Shown: positions 4,916 to 5,941 of the stretch, piece after piece
Layout: each line of letters opens with the position of its first letter
Position numbering within the stretch: position 1 is the stretch's first letter
Source: Candidatus Omnitrophota bacterium
GTDB lineage: Bacteria > Omnitrophota > Gorgyraeia > Duberdicusellales > 4484-171
Length of the DNA stretch: 5,941 bases
Reading direction: 5' to 3'
Assembly (NCBI GenBank): GCA_028710385.1
Contig: JAQTUC010000092.1
Coordinates: forward strand, 1 to 5,941
The notes under the pieces: model-generated
Told to the model about the DNA's origin: nothing
The model's input: the letters and a program-made list of their open reading frames with translations, nothing else
The model's database searches: none
Made by a program: the position numbers and the translations under genes

Positions 4916-5941
4916 TTAGGCAATAATCTGAGTAACAACTCCTGCACCAACTGTCTTGCCTCCTTCACGGATAGCAAATCTTGATTCTTTTTCAATTGCA
5001 ACAGGCTGAATAAGTTCAATTTCAAGTTCAGCTGTATCACCCGGCATAACCATTTCAATTCCCGCAGGAAGCTTCACAGAGCCGGTAACGTCTGTGGTTC
5101 TGAAATAAAATTGCGGCCTGTATCCTGCAAAAAACGGCGTGTGCCTTCCGCCTTCTTCTTTCTTTAAAGAGTAAATCTGCGCTTTAAATTTTGTATGCGG
5201 CGTAATTGAACCGGCCTTTGCCAAAACCATTCCGCGTTCAATGTCGGTCTTTTCAACGCCTCTTAAAAGAAGCCCTACGTTATCGCCGGCCAAACCTTCA
5301 TCAAGCTCTTTTCTGAACATTTCAACACCGGTAACAACTGTTTTTTTCACTTCTGGTTTTAAACCTATCATTTCAAGTTCGTCATTTACTTTAACCTTTC
5401 CTCTTTCAATTCTTCCGGTTGCGACTGTTCCTCTTCCGGAAATTGAAAATACGTCTTCAATTGCCATAAGGAATGGTTTATCAACTTCTCTTTTTGGCGC
5501 AGGGATAAAAGCATCTACTGCGTTTAAGAGCTCAATTACCGATTTGCAATTCGGACAGTCTGCTTTTCCGCAGCCGCACTGAAGCGCTTTTAAGGCTGAA
5601 CCCTTGACAACAGGGGTTTCTTTGCCGGGAAATTCATATTTTGCAAGCAGGTCTCTTACTTCCACTTCAACAAGCTCAACAAGTTCCGGATCATCCATCA
5701 AATCAACCTTGTTGATAAATACCACAATCGCCGGAACGTTAACCTGTCTCGCCAACAAAATGTGTTCTCTTGTCTGAGGCATTGGGCCATCAACTGCTGA
5801 AACTACCAGTATAGCGCCATCCATCTGAGCAGCGCCGGTAATCATGTTCTTAATGTAGTCATGATGCCCTGGGCAATCTATATGCGCATAATGCCTTTTA
5901 TCTGTTTCATATTCAACGTGAGAAATAGCTATTGTTAAAAT
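4916..5941 (-). CDS. tuf: Elongation factor Tu, 5'-truncated by the window edge
   Basis: EF-Tu is the cytoplasmic GTPase that carries aminoacyl-tRNA to the ribosomal A site. The reading frame stays open to the last base of the window, giving 341 residues. The first in-frame ATG at 5845 is internal, because G-domain sequence (HVEYET, KRHYAH, DCPGH) lies upstream of it. Aligned from memory to E. coli EF-Tu, about 58 N-terminal residues are missing, including the GHVDHGKT P-loop. Visible in the fragment are DCPGH (G3) at residues 22-26, NKVD (G4) at 77-80, SAL (G5) at 115-117, then domains 2 and 3 with GRGTVATGRIERG, GGRHTPFF, YRPQFYFRT and the C-terminal REGGKTVGAGVV. A CxCx4CxxC insert sits at residues 122-132. 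The stop is TAA, 47 nt before rpsJ, the usual str/S10 junction. Identity is certain; whether a second tuf copy exists cannot be told. Confidence 0.98.
   Translation of the reverse strand: MLTIAISHVEYETDKRHYAHIDCPGHHDYIKNMITGAAQMDGAILVVSAVDGPMPQTREHILLARQVNVPAIVVFINKVDLMDDPELVELVEVEVRDLLAKYEFPGKETPVVKGSALKALQCGCGKADCPNCKSVIELLNAVDAFIPAPKREVDKPFLMAIEDVFSISGRGTVATGRIERGKVKVNDELEMIGLKPEVKKTVVTGVEMFRKELDEGLAGDNVGLLLRGVEKTDIERGMVLAKAGSITPHTKFKAQIYSLKKEEGGRHTPFFAGYRPQFYFRTTDVTGSVKLPAGIEMVMPGDTAELEIELIQPVAIEKESRFAIREGGKTVGAGVVTQIIA

Overview
The window is a bacterial ribosomal-protein gene cluster, read entirely from the minus strand. In transcription order (right to left) it holds tuf (EF-Tu, 5' end outside the window), rpsJ (S10), rplC (L3), rplD (L4), rplW (L23), rplB (L2), rpsS (S19), rplV (L22), rpsC (S3) and rplP (L16). 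This is the standard str/S10 junction and S10 operon order, with no gene missing between tuf and rplP. Nine of the ten genes stop at TAA and rpsJ stops at TGA, so TGA is a stop here and the ordinary bacterial code fits. The proteins are clearly bacterial. Features such as the four-cysteine insert in EF-Tu, the HPVTPWG stretch and basic C-terminus of L2, and the MGQKVHPY start of S3 suggest an uncultured candidate phylum, perhaps near Omnitrophota or Elusimicrobiota. That placement is a low-confidence impression, not a search result.

Layout: from rplD to rplP the genes are packed tightly (a 13-nt overlap, then gaps of 2, 3, 1, 13 and 1 nt), as expected for one translationally coupled polycistronic message. 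Three larger gaps break the pattern: 47 nt between tuf and rpsJ, 181 nt between rpsJ and rplC, and 109 nt between rplC and rplD. A further 68 nt after rplP hold no visible start of rpmC (L29), the usual next gene. No rho-independent terminator was seen.

The non-coding parts are the most interesting. (1) In the rplC-rplD gap, a 13-nt segment just after the rplC stop is perfectly complementary to the rplD ribosome-binding site plus the first two bases of its GTG start. A third segment between them resembles the RBS and could compete for the same partner. A 30-codon ORF starts 2 nt after the rplC stop and ends directly in front of the rplD Shine-Dalgarno sequence. Together these look like a translational switch or coupling device on L4, which in E. 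coli is the autoregulator of this operon. (2) The rpsJ-rplC gap encodes several hairpins and could be an internal leader. (3) Copies of an ATCTGCG motif, including an exact 12-mer shared by both places, lie just after the rpsJ stop and just after the rplP stop, in the same orientation.

Together the genes supply EF-Tu, which delivers aminoacyl-tRNA, and proteins of both ribosomal subunits: S10, S19 and S3 for the 30S head, and L3, L4, L23, L2, L22 and L16 for the 50S peptidyl-transferase and exit-tunnel regions.
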